From the NCBI GenBank assembly GCA_963921825.1, contig OY997592.1, positions 18,789,432-18,853,431 on the forward strand: DNA of 64,000 bases, in the 5' to 3' direction. Position numbers and translations under genes: made by a program. Each line of letters starts with the position of its first letter. Position 1 is the stretch's first letter. Origin of the DNA: Erodium maritimum. Taxonomy: Eukaryota; Streptophyta; Magnoliopsida; Geraniales; Geraniaceae. Below, one piece after another: positions 24,118 through 35,106 of the stretch. The notes under the pieces are model-generated. The model saw only the letters and a program-made list of their open reading frames with translations. It ran no database searches and was not told where the DNA came from.

Positions 24118-25877
24118 CTACTTCCTATCCGGATTCAAGCAAAGAAATCGGTTAGAGACCGAAACAGGAGTTAATTTTCCTGGAGTCACTTCCAGAATAC
24201 TCTCAATCTCGCTTTCCTCGTAGTCCTCCTCAACCTCAACCTGCCGTGGGAATTTACTTGGAGAGTTGTCAACATTCTTTTTCACATATCGCTTGCTAAA
24301 GCTCCACGAACCTTCGTTGTTTTGTTTAGCAATGTCAATAATGATACCTCCCACAGGACCCCCTTTATCAGCTGATGTTTTGGCTCTTGTCTGATAATAA
24401 ACAGTTGGAGGGACTGTCTTTTTTGGCTGCCCTTTTTTTGGACGACCACGTTTCCTTGGAACCTCCACAGGATTGATTTCTTTACGCAAAAGAATATCTT
24501 TCCACGGACTATCTTGAGGACCAAATTCTATTGAATCTCCATCCTGAGGCTGACAAACTTGCGTGTCTGAAACCGAACACACATCAACTGCTTGACCCAA
24601 ATCAGTATCAACGCGTTTAAAAACGTCAAACAAGCTCGGATCACTGGCCGGCGTAGATGGATCCTTACTGGCTAGAAAGGCCTGAACCCGTCCACCTTCA
24701 TGGGCCATAAGAACTGGTCCACTAGTAGCCAAAGTAGCTCCACTAACCAGGCCCGAAGCTGCTGGACCTGACTCACTCACCTTCCACTTTGGCCCATGCT
24801 CAAGCCCAAAACGCGACAGCCCACACACCTCACCACGCGTTTCAGAGACTCGCGTCTCCTCCAAATCTCGCTTCTCCTCCAAATCACGCGTCTCCTCCAA
24901 ATCAGGAACGCGATTCGCGCCAGCTGAAATCACGGGGGCAGGGATTGCCGGTACTTGAAGATCGGGCGAAGAAGCAGGGAAATTCAAATTTCCGAGAAAA
25001 CAGACGATACTGAATTGATTCCCACAGCGATTTCCGGGGGATTCAGTAATCCCTGCGTCGACATTGAAGGAGAAACGCCCACGAACTCAGCATCGCCACC
25101 AACGCCGTCCGGCGGAACTCGCCGGAGAAGGTCCGTCTCCCTCGAACCAGAAATTCCGCCAATTGTGATGCTCTGTTTCGAAAGTGACGGAACAGAGGCG
25201 CCAGGGACAATTTGACGTCCATTCTGTTCTGATACCGGACGAGCGATTGTGACCAAGAGCTGATAACCGTTCAGCTTGAAGCCGTTAAGCACTTCTATAG
25301 CCCGGAAAGCCGACTCCTTGTGTTTGAATTCCACGAATCCAACATAGCGACCTTTCCGGTTTGGTTTTCTCAGAACCTCGACAGACAGAATAACCCCGAA
25401 CACTCCCAGTGAGTTCCGCACAAATTCCGGTGAGGTTTCATAAGGGAGGTTATAAATAAAAACCTTGCAACCTTTGTCTTCTTCCACCACTGGCAACACA
25501 GATCGATCCGAATCAAGTATAAGACCAGCTCCCTGTTTTGACCCAGCAGAAACGTCCTCCATAGATGCGGCTTGAACTTCAACCGGAATCGTCTTGGTTC
25601 GAGCTTTTTTGGCCGAAACCTTCTTGGCCGGAACGTCCTCCATAGGTGCGGCCTGAACTTCATCCGGAATCGTCTTGGTACGAACTTTTTTGGCCGGAAC
25701 CTCCTTGGCCGGAAACTCCTTGGCCGGAAACGGCTTGGCCTTCCTCTTTGCACCGTCACGAACCTTCGTCTTTGTGGCCGGAACAATTGCTTCTCCATAC
25801 CTTAGATCTGCAACAACTTTGCAGTACTCTCCGTATAGAGAAACAAGGGTGGAGCCAAACTCAGAAAAAGAGAGCAT
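24118..25877 (-). pseudogene. LINE ORF1 protein with RRM and AT-hook, one frame change
   Basis: The first frame starts at the ATG 25877-25875, only 16 bases inside the element, and runs 297 codons to a TGA at 24986-24984. A second frame, open across that point, continues for about 289 codons to 24118. The first part has lysine-rich PAKKVRTKT repeats, then an RRM (RNP2 KVFIYNLPY, RNP1 KGRYVGFVEF; residues about 150-225). The second part has repeated DLEETR units, an AT-hook (RKRGRPKKG) and an acidic end. By family knowledge ORF1 binds the LINE RNA; the AT-hook suggests DNA contact, which is inference. A single indel near 25000 would explain the two frames; programmed frameshifting cannot be excluded. 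Confidence 0.72.
25554..25715 (-). repeat. Two 81-bp repeats in the LINE ORF1
   Basis: Two tandem 81-bp copies begin GTCCTCCATAG on the plus strand (25554 and 25635). On the minus strand each encodes a 27-residue basic unit containing ARTKTIP/VRTKTIP and EVQAA.MED. They lie just N-terminal to the RRM. Confidence 0.85.
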
Positions 25878-26412
25878 TTTTTATTCTGAAGTTGTGTTTG
25901 GTGTTGATAAAACTAGTGTGCATAAAAAGCACGTGATGATGTGATAAAATTATGACCAGTTTTGGAAATGAGGTGATAAACCCAGTGCAAAGTGTTGATA
26001 AAACCAGTGTAACAGTGTTGATAAAAGCAGAGCAAATTGTTGATAAAAATTACCCATGTATAATTTTTTTTAAAATCAGCCCCGAAATAATTTTTTTTTC
26101 GTGCTTCGAAATATATCCATGAGTGATCATGATAGAAAGCCCTTGAAAAAACAAAACTAATGGCGCAAGTTTGAAGTCAATCGGAATTCAAACGAAGTGA
26201 GAAAAATTAAATTAGTGAATTGGTAAAAAAATAATATGATAGTTTTACTAAAAAGCCCTTCCCACTTACAAAAAAATGCTGTTTTTTGCAGTCAACAAGT
26301 CAACAACTCAATTATATCTCATCCCACCATTTTTAAAATAAATGGCTTAGATTGGTGTTCTAGTTTTTAGGTTAAGACATGATTTGTATTTGATTTCTCC
26401 TCCATAATTAAA

Positions 26413-28719
26413 TTAACAAAAATGCAAAAGTAATTAGTATGCGTAGTAATAATGCCTTAAAACCTTGTGCATGAGACACTTTTCTCAATTTAATATGCAT
26501 AAGAGCATGTGTAGTAATAATGCCTTATGAGATTCTCGGTTTTGGGGTTCGTGTTTTATAAGTTGGGGTGGTGTAACTTGTAGTGGCCAGATGGTTCAAT
26601 TAGTATGCTTCATAAAATATCATTTTAACGGTAATTAAATTCAAAATTACATAAAACTAAACATTAATGATTGATTACAAATTAAATAAACATAAGAAAT
26701 ATACAATCAAAAGTTATATTCTACAATATAATAGAAAAATTATCTCTCGTTCTGTTAGTATTTCCTCTTTCAGCATTCCTTTGCTCGTCTTTTAACTCCT
26801 CCACTGCCTCCAACGAACTCATCACAGTTTCTACCACAACACCTCCCGATCCACCGATAGCCACCACCTCGACGATCCACGTGACGACCTCTCAGCCCCG
26901 AGAAAGTTATCCCCTTGACGAGTTCCCAAGCGGCTATGGCTACTCGACTCGAGGCTGTCCCCCGTCCTTTCCCATCGCATCCCATCATGCCTCCGACACC
27001 CATTTTGGAGGTTATAAAATTGGAGCGGTTTCGCATCAACCCAACCCAACCCAACCGAGCTCCGCAATCTTCGTGACTGCGCCCCACCAGAAAAACGACC
27101 ACCAGAAACACCACCAACTATCGTCACCTCTTCCACAAGACGAGGCAACAGGATCCTGACCCTCTATTGTTGACCCTGGTCTATAACGAGCGCCTCCCAT
27201 ACCTACCATTTTCCCTAGTTGGGGAGGCTTACTTTGCCTACTACGCCATACCTGACTGGCTCACATCGCCGATCGTAGGAGGGTCTGAACCACTCTAACA
27301 CTAGAAAACCAATCCATGGCCTGTCCTAAATGGGGAATCTTGCAACATGAAGACGCCGCCACCGAGTTGCTGACCAGAAGGATGGAACACTGACCTTTAC
27401 CGGAGGGATTTGAACACCGCAGATGAGCCCCTTTTCGTCAGTTGCCACACTCCACCACCCAACAACGGTCCATGACATGGAGCATTTGGGATATGAGCAG
27501 CCCCAATATCTACCGAACGAAATACAAGATGTCAACCGGGAAACCCCACGCCTGAGTCCTCCTACCATACCGAGGCCTGCATGTTGGTCATTCCTCAACC
27601 AATCATTTGTCCAGGATCTTCTTCCTAAAGAACCGTCATTAGTGGGGACGGTGTGCGGTGTGTCCTCTCTTTCCAACCGGTCCTTCGGTGATGGACGGAC
27701 CCTAGGATCAGGAGAGGTAGAGACGATACAGGACCTCCTACCTAACCCGTGGTCCCTTCTAGTTGGAAAAAAGCCCTTTCATGTCTCGGAGGTCCTCCAC
27801 GATATTCTAACAAATGACCAACCAAGGGAAGGGGAGCGGATACAACGACTCCTACTACGATTAAGGCGAGACCCACCAAGTGGTCTCGCTGAAACCCGTA
27901 AATTGCCCTACCAACACCGGGGTGTGTGTGGGGAAGCACACCTCTCCATGTCATTGTCGAGTTATAATCGACCCCTGTTTCTCCCATTTCTTGGATTACT
28001 CCCTGGCTTCCCGCTATCCCCTCAAGCGCACCAGATCCTTTACGACAAATATCTTCAGGTTGAGACAGGAAGTGACAACAATTGATGTTATAGTGTCTAC
28101 CCATCCTCTCAAGGCATTGGTCTCCTCACTACTACCCTTGGTTTAGCCGGAAAATCTGTTATACAGTTAGCGTTTGATGTCTACGGAATAGAACTTAGTC
28201 TAACTCTTTTGTTTCCTAGTTATATTCATTGCATGTTGATAACCGTAAGAAATTAATCATAAGTAAAAATATTAACTGAACATTACATAATTAAACATTA
28301 AATGCAGACACAAACATTTGGAAAATTCTGGTCTTGTTGAGAAAAGACAAAAGCAAAAATATACAAAGTATTACTTTAGATGGTAACTAAACTAAGTGTG
28401 CTAATTTATCCTTCAACCGTGCTCGTTATCTCGTCCAAATAGATAACCTAAGTCGGCGTGAAGTTCGATGTGTCCATCTCCTCCAACTCCTAGAGTTTTC
28501 CATGTAGTTCATCCCATCGGCAGTAACTTCTCTTTCTCTTTGCTGAATATACTCTACCTTTGTTTTTATATATTCCTTCAGGAGATGGATCTCCTAGTAA
28601 TTATTTTCTATGTTCTTCCGTTTCGTTTGACCACCTTATGTCCGGATGTCCTTGTTGACGCGTATCATGAGGCGGGGATTGAGGTACACAGCTGGAATCC
28701 AGGGTAGTGGTGAAACAGA
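26413..28719. other. Unassigned region with an open 220-codon frame
   Basis: After the foldback element the Harbinger-like remnant continues briefly. At 26504 a sequence GAGCATGTGTAGTAATAATG preceded by TAA resembles a Harbinger TIR, but no partner end was found. From about 26760 to 28140 the sequence is GC-richer and carries an ATG-initiated frame (27423-28085, plus) and overlapping minus-strand frames. I recognise no family in any of them, codon use looks unstructured, and a decayed transposon is the simplest reading. From 28150 to 28719 it is AT-rich with nothing recognised. Confidence 0.35.
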
Positions 28720-31303
28720 TGCAGAATTATGAATGGTTTCTTAAGGTGTTGAGGATGAGCTGTATTTACTAATTTCATGCAAACTTGACCACTTCTCAAT
28801 CTGAGTGCCTTCGTCCACATTTACAAGACTGAAGGTAAACTTCAGCAAATCTACTCTAATTGCTCTAAATCTTTCCATAGAGGACATTCAACATAAAAAA
28901 TTTTGTTTGTACAAGTGAAGCACTACCACTCCCTTATCTTGGTTTCTCATTAGGAGCCAACCCCAAGAGGCTTGTTACTTGGCAACCTATCAACCACAAA
29001 TTTAAAAAGTTTTGGGTTATGGCAAGCAAAAATGATCTCCTTTGGTGGGAGGATTACCTTAATCAAATCAACCCTCAGTGCATTACCACTTTATTAGTTT
29101 TCACTCCTCAGAGCTCCAAAAGAAATTTTAAAAGACATGGAGAGATGGAAAAAAAGGTTCTTTTGGCATGGAGCAGCCCCTTCTAAGGTATTCTGCAAGG
29201 TTGGATGGAATCAGGTTTGCAAAGCTAAAGCTGATGGGGGTCTAGGCATTAAAAATCTCAATCTTATGAACATCTCTCTACTTGCAAAATGGTGGTGGAG
29301 ATTTTCTTTGGAAGAAAATTCATTATGGAAGCAAACAATATGTGCCATAAAGGGATGGAACTATAATGAGCGGGACTTATCTAAATTTACTGAAATAGGC
29401 AGGTCTATCTTCATCTCACACTTCTTGACATTGCTCAAAGATACAAGGCTGTCTTACTGCTTTGGGCACAAAGGACTTGCTTGGGTGCTTGGAAAAGGAA
29501 ATATAATCCATTTTTGGGAAAACCTCTAGTGGGGGGATTTATTTTTCAAATCTCTCTTCCCCAAACTTTATTCACTAGCAAGCTCCAAAAACAAAATAGT
29601 TGCAGAAATATGGGAAGATGACACTTGGGATTTGATTATGAGGAGGAATCCTTTAGGAAGGGAAGCTCAAGAAGGCGGGGGGGGGGGGGGGGTGCGGCGT
29701 TCTCCATTCAATTCTAGATTATGTACATTTGGGAACTGCTGAGGACACAATTTGCTGGAAATTAGATGAAAAAGGCTTCGCTGTTAATAGAATCTATGCT
29801 TTACTTGCACAACAAGGTAACTCAGAAACTTGCTGGACCTCTAAAATTTGGACCTTTGGGGTCCCTCCAAAGATCTCTGCATTCTCATGGCTGGCCTGCC
29901 TTGAAGCAATACCTTCCAAATGCTTCCTTGAAAGAAGGGGTATGGAGTTCTCATTCCAACAATTAGTATGTCCACATAGTTCATGAGACTTTGAAGATGC
30001 TGCACACATTCTATTGCACTATAAAAAAGTTTGGGAAACCTGTATTCGAATTTGCAGGTGGTGGGGAATTCTTTGGGTTTGTCTTGCCAATGTAAAATAT
30101 CTATTCAGCTCAAGATTCACTCTAGTTCCTTCAAAATTGAGGAGATGCTGGGGGAGCGTCCTTTAGGTCACAATTTGGAAGCCATGGCTTGCAAGAAACA
30201 CACTCATCTTCAATGGGATTGATGAATTCTTAGATACTATTTTCAACTGAATAATCAACAAGGTCTATGGTTGGGAAAGGGCCTCCTTCAATCACAACTA
30301 TCACTTCAGCATATAAGATTGGATCTCATCACCAAGAGCTTTGGTAAAAAAGTAATTGATAGCTTGACACTCTACTGCTCCTTCATTCCACTATGGTTGG
30401 TGGACTTTCCTATGGTCATCTTCAACTGGTTAAGAGCATTATTCTTCTTCTCTTGTTTAGGGCTGGGGTTTTGGGGTGAGTTTGGGTGGTGGGTGGTGAG
30501 GCTTGTAGGATCTTGTGAGGTTTAGGAGTGCCCTTGGGTTGGTTTCCTCTTCTGGTGTGTGAGTTCTAATGCTCCTCCCCTTCTTCTGTGTAAGGGTAAG
30601 TGGTTTTTAGGCTTTGAGTGTTCTCCTTTTACTTTTCTCCTTCTTACAGGTCCTTTCATCGTCAAGGCTACTCTTTTTGGAGCTCAACACCATGGATCTC
30701 TCATTTCATCAACATTACTTGGAGCACAAAGAACTGAAAATTCCTCTTATTTCGCTCAGATCTCAATGATCCGAGGGCTAAGCTGCATGTTTCAATAACA
30801 ACAACTCAGGATCATAACTACTCTGCAACAAGATTTGAAGATTAAGAGCCATACAGCATATCAACTAAATTCCTTTAGACAAAAGGAATTAATCAACTCG
30901 CAACCTCCCTACTCTTAATTTCACATTTCTCTCATCATAGTGCTACTATCCCATCCAGACGTGCAAGGGAGACTCTACAAAATCATATCTCAAGGAGAGA
31001 TTGATATTGATTTACTCGTGACAACCTTCTCGAACTACCAAAGATCTCTCATCATCAGAATACTACCACATTCAGACTCCCAAAGGAGTTACTGCAATAC
31101 AAATTCAGGGGGAAATTTCTCAGAGAATTCACTTGTCTTTGGTTGATATTTACTTGTATTCTCTGCATTTTATCAGGACTTGTCTTTTTGGAGCTTTGGC
31201 TTTTTAAAAAATTTCAATCTGTAGCAAGATTGCCTTTGTGACCTTTTTTCTACCTCAGAAGAGGGTAATAATCTATCTTTTTGTTTTCGTTGATAAAAAA
31301 ACA
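28720..31303 (+). mobile_element. 5'-truncated L1-type LINE E, plus strand
   Basis: The body starts within RT sequence (about 28720-28830) and ends in CGTTGATAAAAAAA (31290-31303). About 1.1 kb of non-coding sequence follows the last coding motif before the tail. A run of about 17 G lies at 29676-29693. No target-site duplication was found, and the 5' edge is approximate. Confidence 0.65.
28830..30160 (+). pseudogene. LINE ORF2 C-terminal part (RT end and zf-RVT)
   Basis: LKVNFSKS near 28835 and LGANPKRLVTWQP near 28960 are the end of a LINE reverse transcriptase. A frame at 29137-29529 has KRFFWHG and KADGGLGIKNLNLMNISLLAKWWWRF. The next, 29729-29986, has the zinc-binding zf-RVT region (WTFGVPPKISAFSWLACLEAIPSKCFLERRG). 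Stops and frameshifts separate the pieces and the poly(G) run breaks the frame at about 29680. The product would have been the C-terminal half of the LINE polymerase. Confidence 0.75.
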
Positions 31304-31439
31304 GAATAACTGCCACTAAATGATGGTAGACGAGGACAAGATGTATTTGTTTCGATGCATACATATCTAAGGACGGATGGACTTCGCCCCCCTTAACTAG
31401 CGCCTCTAGCGGCCTCATTACAGTATGGAAAAACACCTT

Positions 31440-31743
31440 CTTCCAGTTCAACATCAAGTCTCATTCTAGCTACTAGAATAATCACTGACCTTTATCAATA
31501 TTGGTTTTTCTTGAATTTCTATGCCCCTTTTTCTACAATTGGTAGATGCGACTTATGGAGATCGATCAACCTTTTCTTGGTACCATTCTTACATGCCTAC
31601 ACCCTGGTTGGAGATTTTAATGCGGTCTTCTACCGAGAGGGACACATTGAAGCCTGCAACTTTTGCCTTGTAGATGCTCAATACTTCCAATCCTTTATCC
31701 AACAAGCAGACACTGAAAATATCCCGCTTATCGAAAACTCATA
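31440..31743 (+). pseudogene. LINE endonuclease fragment
   Basis: The frame contains LNFYAPFSTIGRCDLW and VGDFNAVFYREGH, the middle of the APE-type endonuclease at the start of LINE ORF2 (GDFN is the conserved metal/active-site segment). Nothing upstream or downstream completes it. It follows the tail of LINE E and must belong to a different, truncated element. Confidence 0.65.
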
Positions 31744-31873
31744 AAAGAGTTGGTATGAATCGTAATTCTCATTCTCATCATGTCCTAATATATACAAGTG
31801 ATATATCCTGATTCAAATACAAAATCTAAGGATAATGATCTATTTAAATATTACATTTGAATATATACAATAT

Positions 31874-33122
31874 GTGGAGAAATCAAATATAAACCACGTC
31901 TTAACCTAAAAACTAGAGAACCAATCTAAGTCATCCATTTTAAGAATGGATGGATGAGATGCAATTGAGTAGTTGACTTGTTGACTGCAAAAAAAAACAG
32001 CACTTTTTAATAAGTGGTAAGGGCTTTTTAGTAAAACTATCTTGTTATTTTTTTTAATCAATTCACTAATTTAATTTTCCCCGCTTCGTTTGAACTCCGA
32101 TTGGCTTCAAACTTGCGCCATTAGTTTTGTTTTTTTAAGGGCTTTAAATCAAGATCAGTCATGAATATATTTTGAAGCACGCAAAAAAAATTATTTCGGT
32201 GTTGATTTTTTTTATAAAAAAAATCTGTGTAATTTTTATCGACACTTTGCTCTGGATTTATCAACACTTTTACACTGGTTTTATCAACACTTTACACTGG
32301 TTTTATCATCTCATTTTCCAAAACTGATCATGTTTTTATCACCTCATCGCGTGCTTTTTATGAACACTAGTTTTATCAACACTAAACACTAGGTTTATCA
32401 TTCAATTACATGTGTTTTATCATCCCCATCACATGGTTTTTTTGAAGCACGAAATTGTTTTTATTTCGGGGCTGGTTTTTAAAGAAATTATATCTGGGTA
32501 ATTTTTATCAACACTTTGCTCTGGTTTTATCAACACTTTGCTCTGGTTTTATCAACACTTTACACTGGTTTTATCAACACTCTACACTGGTTTTATCACC
32601 TCATTCTCCAAAACTGATCATGATTAGTTTATCACACTTATTATCAAAATTGAACATGGTTTTTATCACCTCATTACATGTTTTTATCAACATATAGCAC
32701 TAGTTTGATACATCCGATATAAAACATTTATTAGTGAAGATTTATCAACACTCAACATTTTTTTATCACTCCGATATACCTTTTTATTTTCGTGCTTCAA
32801 AATATATTCATGATTGATCTTGATTTAAAGCCATTGAAAAAATAAAAATATTGGCGCAAGTTTGAAGCTAATCGGAGTTCAAACGAATCGGGAAATATTA
32901 AATTAGTGAATTCGTGAAGAAAAAAATGGACACTTGTCCACATGGCACCATGCTTTTACAATTATGCCATTGCTTGTGTGAGAAAGGATGAAAGTGGCGT
33001 GAGTTTGGGTGAAATTGGGGTGATGATGTGGCATCATGAGGAACGTTGGATGTTAGGTGTGTGTGGCTAGGATTGGTTCTCTAGTTTTTAGGTTAAGAGT
33101 AGTTTGTAGCCGATTTCACCTC
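31874..33122. mobile_element. Mutator-like foldback element, copy B (inverted relative to copy A)
   Basis: This is a 1,249-bp element with left end GTGGAGAAATCAAATAT and inverted right end GAGGTGAAATCGGCTAC. It is flanked by a 10-bp duplication with one mismatch, TATACAATAT (31864-31873) and TATACAGTAT (33123-33132). Its inner arms (about 32060-32180 and 32790-32910) are inverted repeats, and its middle (32215-32780) is an array of TTTTATCAACACT-like units. It matches copy A end to end in the opposite direction. No open frame of note, so non-autonomous. Confidence 0.85.
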
Positions 33123-33132
33123 TATACAGTAT

Positions 33133-35091
33133 AACTAACATATATGCTAGATATGCTAACAAGCTGACGCCCTGAGAATTAACTCACAAAAAGGACTCGG
33201 CAACCGCACCGGTCGTCAAGTAGTATTTCGATTCAAGTCCGGTTATCGTAGCCAAGAGAGCAATAAAACAGTCACTCGATTTAAAATCTGTTAGTTAATC
33301 TGTTTCTTGAAAAGATTTGATTTTGGTTTCGAAAATGTAAATAACAAGTTGAAATTTAAGGTAAAAGAAATTGAAATCAAGTACGAGGAAAAAATAGCAG
33401 ATGTTGTGAAATTAAGAAGAAAAGGTGATCTAGGACTTTAATGGGGTTATAATATGATTAATAATTCACAGACATTCCTGTTTACATGTGCAGACAAGGT
33501 TTGTTTAAATGCAACGGAAACTCTCTCGACTAGTCCTAAACAGCTCAAGATCGAATTAGGACCCTATTATAATCTAACCGCCTAGTTATCTCTAATCTAG
33601 GTGTAGAGAGACATAAATCATTAAGATTCGTGAATTCCTCTAACTTTCGGGTTGTAATCCTATAGTTGTTGAACTCGTGTTAACCTAATTTATTAGAGAC
33701 TAGATTTAAACCCGAGTTGCATAATCCGTAGTCCTTTTAGCTATTCCCATCTCTCTGTTGTTGAATCCTAAAACCTAAACATCTATCAATTGATCAATTT
33801 GACAATTCATTAAGTGTAAATCATGCAAACACTCACCTAAACACAAATTGCACTTAGTTAATACGAAAGCTTTAAATTATGTCATCATATTGTTTCCCCT
33901 AGCCCTAGATCAATGGAAATTTAACTCATGAAGATAAAGGAAGAACACAAAGAAGGAGATGGACAAGAGAAAAACATATTTGAAAGGTAAAGTTGATACA
34001 AAATATCAATTCAATGATGGAACCTCAATGGTTTTGCTTCAATCCTTGTTCCTAAGCACTTCTCTCTCACAAAACCGAAGCCCTAACTCTCAATCCCTAT
34101 GAAATTATGCCCAATAGAAGTTCTCCCTCTCCAAATTCGTTCTCCTCTATTTATAGTAGTTTAGGTGGTCCTTTTCTCCTAAAACTCGGATTTAGGAAGA
34201 GGAAATTTGGCCATTTTACTATTAATAATCGAATATGGAAATCTGACTTTGCGCGCCGCCCTGAACGAGATATGAGGCTGGCTGGAAAACGGTCCGTTTG
34301 GCTGCCCTAGGCGGGCAGCATAACAGCCCGTTTCGGAGCCCGTTCCGAGAATCCAAACGGGAACGGACATAAATTAATCCTTAACAAAAGTTGTAGATCT
34401 TTGAATTCTCTTCGATTTGATATAAAATATGAGGCAATCGGATTACTTATGAAGAAGTTATGCCCTTCTCAAGATCAGCCATCCTCCAAAACTCAAACCG
34501 TTTTTTCTCTCAATTTTAGCCCTTTTTTCAATCAAAGCACTACAAAAAAAATGAGCGACAAAGTACGAGTAACGAGAGAAAAGTGTACCAAATTATACAA
34601 CCCGGGACAGAAAAGGTCAATAATGTGGGATAAAACATCCAAAACCGATGCATTTTATGTCCACATCAACACCCCACACTTGAACTTTTCTCAGCCAGAG
34701 AAAACTAACCTAAGAAAACAATTAAAGATATATTCCAGTTAAACCTCGAGGTTCAACTTAGGAGGAGTCCGGGCCTCCTTTATTCAAAACAATAAAAAGT
34801 AAAGATGCATGTGCAATGCATGAACCTAAATCTAATGCATTCCTAAGACATACTATATAATGCATGCAAAAAGGCACACAAATAGGTGATAGTCGAATAC
34901 TTGTGCATAGAGGATCAAAAAGGATTTTCTCAAAGTTTATACATGCCATAAACCCTTACACACATCAAACAATCATATAGACTAATGAATACAACCAAAC
35001 ACGATGCTACTTACAATAAAGAATGCTTATGCGTAACTACTCATTTTTTTTAAAGTGACCATAAGTCACATGTTCTTGTGCACGCCAAACA
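33133..35091. other. AT-rich region, possible gypsy relic, no gene
   Basis: No open frame with a recognisable product. The CTCGGCAACCGCACCGG motif at 33199 and the CACCCCACACTTGAACTTTTC motif at about 34670 resemble non-coding parts of Athila/Tat-like Ty3/gypsy elements as I remember them. No LTR pair was found. Treat the relic idea as weak. Confidence 0.3.
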
Positions 35092-35106
35092 TGTTCTCAA
35101 GTTATT

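Larger units (their letters stand above)
23946..25893 (-). mobile_element. Complete ORF1-only LINE derivative inside the foldback element
   Basis: This 1,948-bp minus-strand insertion ends in CGCTTATCAAAAAAA. It is flanked by the 12-bp duplication GTGTTTGGTGTT (23934-23945 and 25894-25905). Removing it and one duplicate restores the GATAAAA-repeat text of the host element, as compared with 23641-23710. It contains a LINE ORF1 (RRM, basic repeats, AT-hook) and about 170 bp of 3' sequence. No endonuclease or RT is present, so it must have been mobilised by enzymes from another LINE. Confidence 0.88.
23131..26402. mobile_element. Mutator-like foldback element, copy A
   Basis: The left end GAGGTGAAATCGGCTAC and the inverted right end GAGGAGAAATCAAATAC continue as imperfect inverted repeats through TTAACCTAAAAACTAGA. 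After a non-matching spacer they resume in a second inverted segment (about 23330-23440 against 26090-26220). A perfect 10-bp duplication CATAATTAAA flanks it (23121-23130 and 26403-26412). Without the inserted LINE it is about 1.3 kb. The middle is an array of GTGTTGATAAAACCAGTGT-like units. A 10-bp TSD and long TIRs fit Mutator-like elements. It has no transposase and so is non-autonomous. A second copy lies inverted at 31874-33122. Confidence 0.82.

Noticed and set aside
26760-28140. Mitochondrial DNA insertion
   Set aside because: The base composition suggested it, but no mitochondrial gene or intron could be recognised, so there is no positive evidence.
33190-34740. Complete Athila/Tat gypsy element
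   Set aside because: Only two short motifs resemble such elements. No LTR pair, PBS or coding domain was found.
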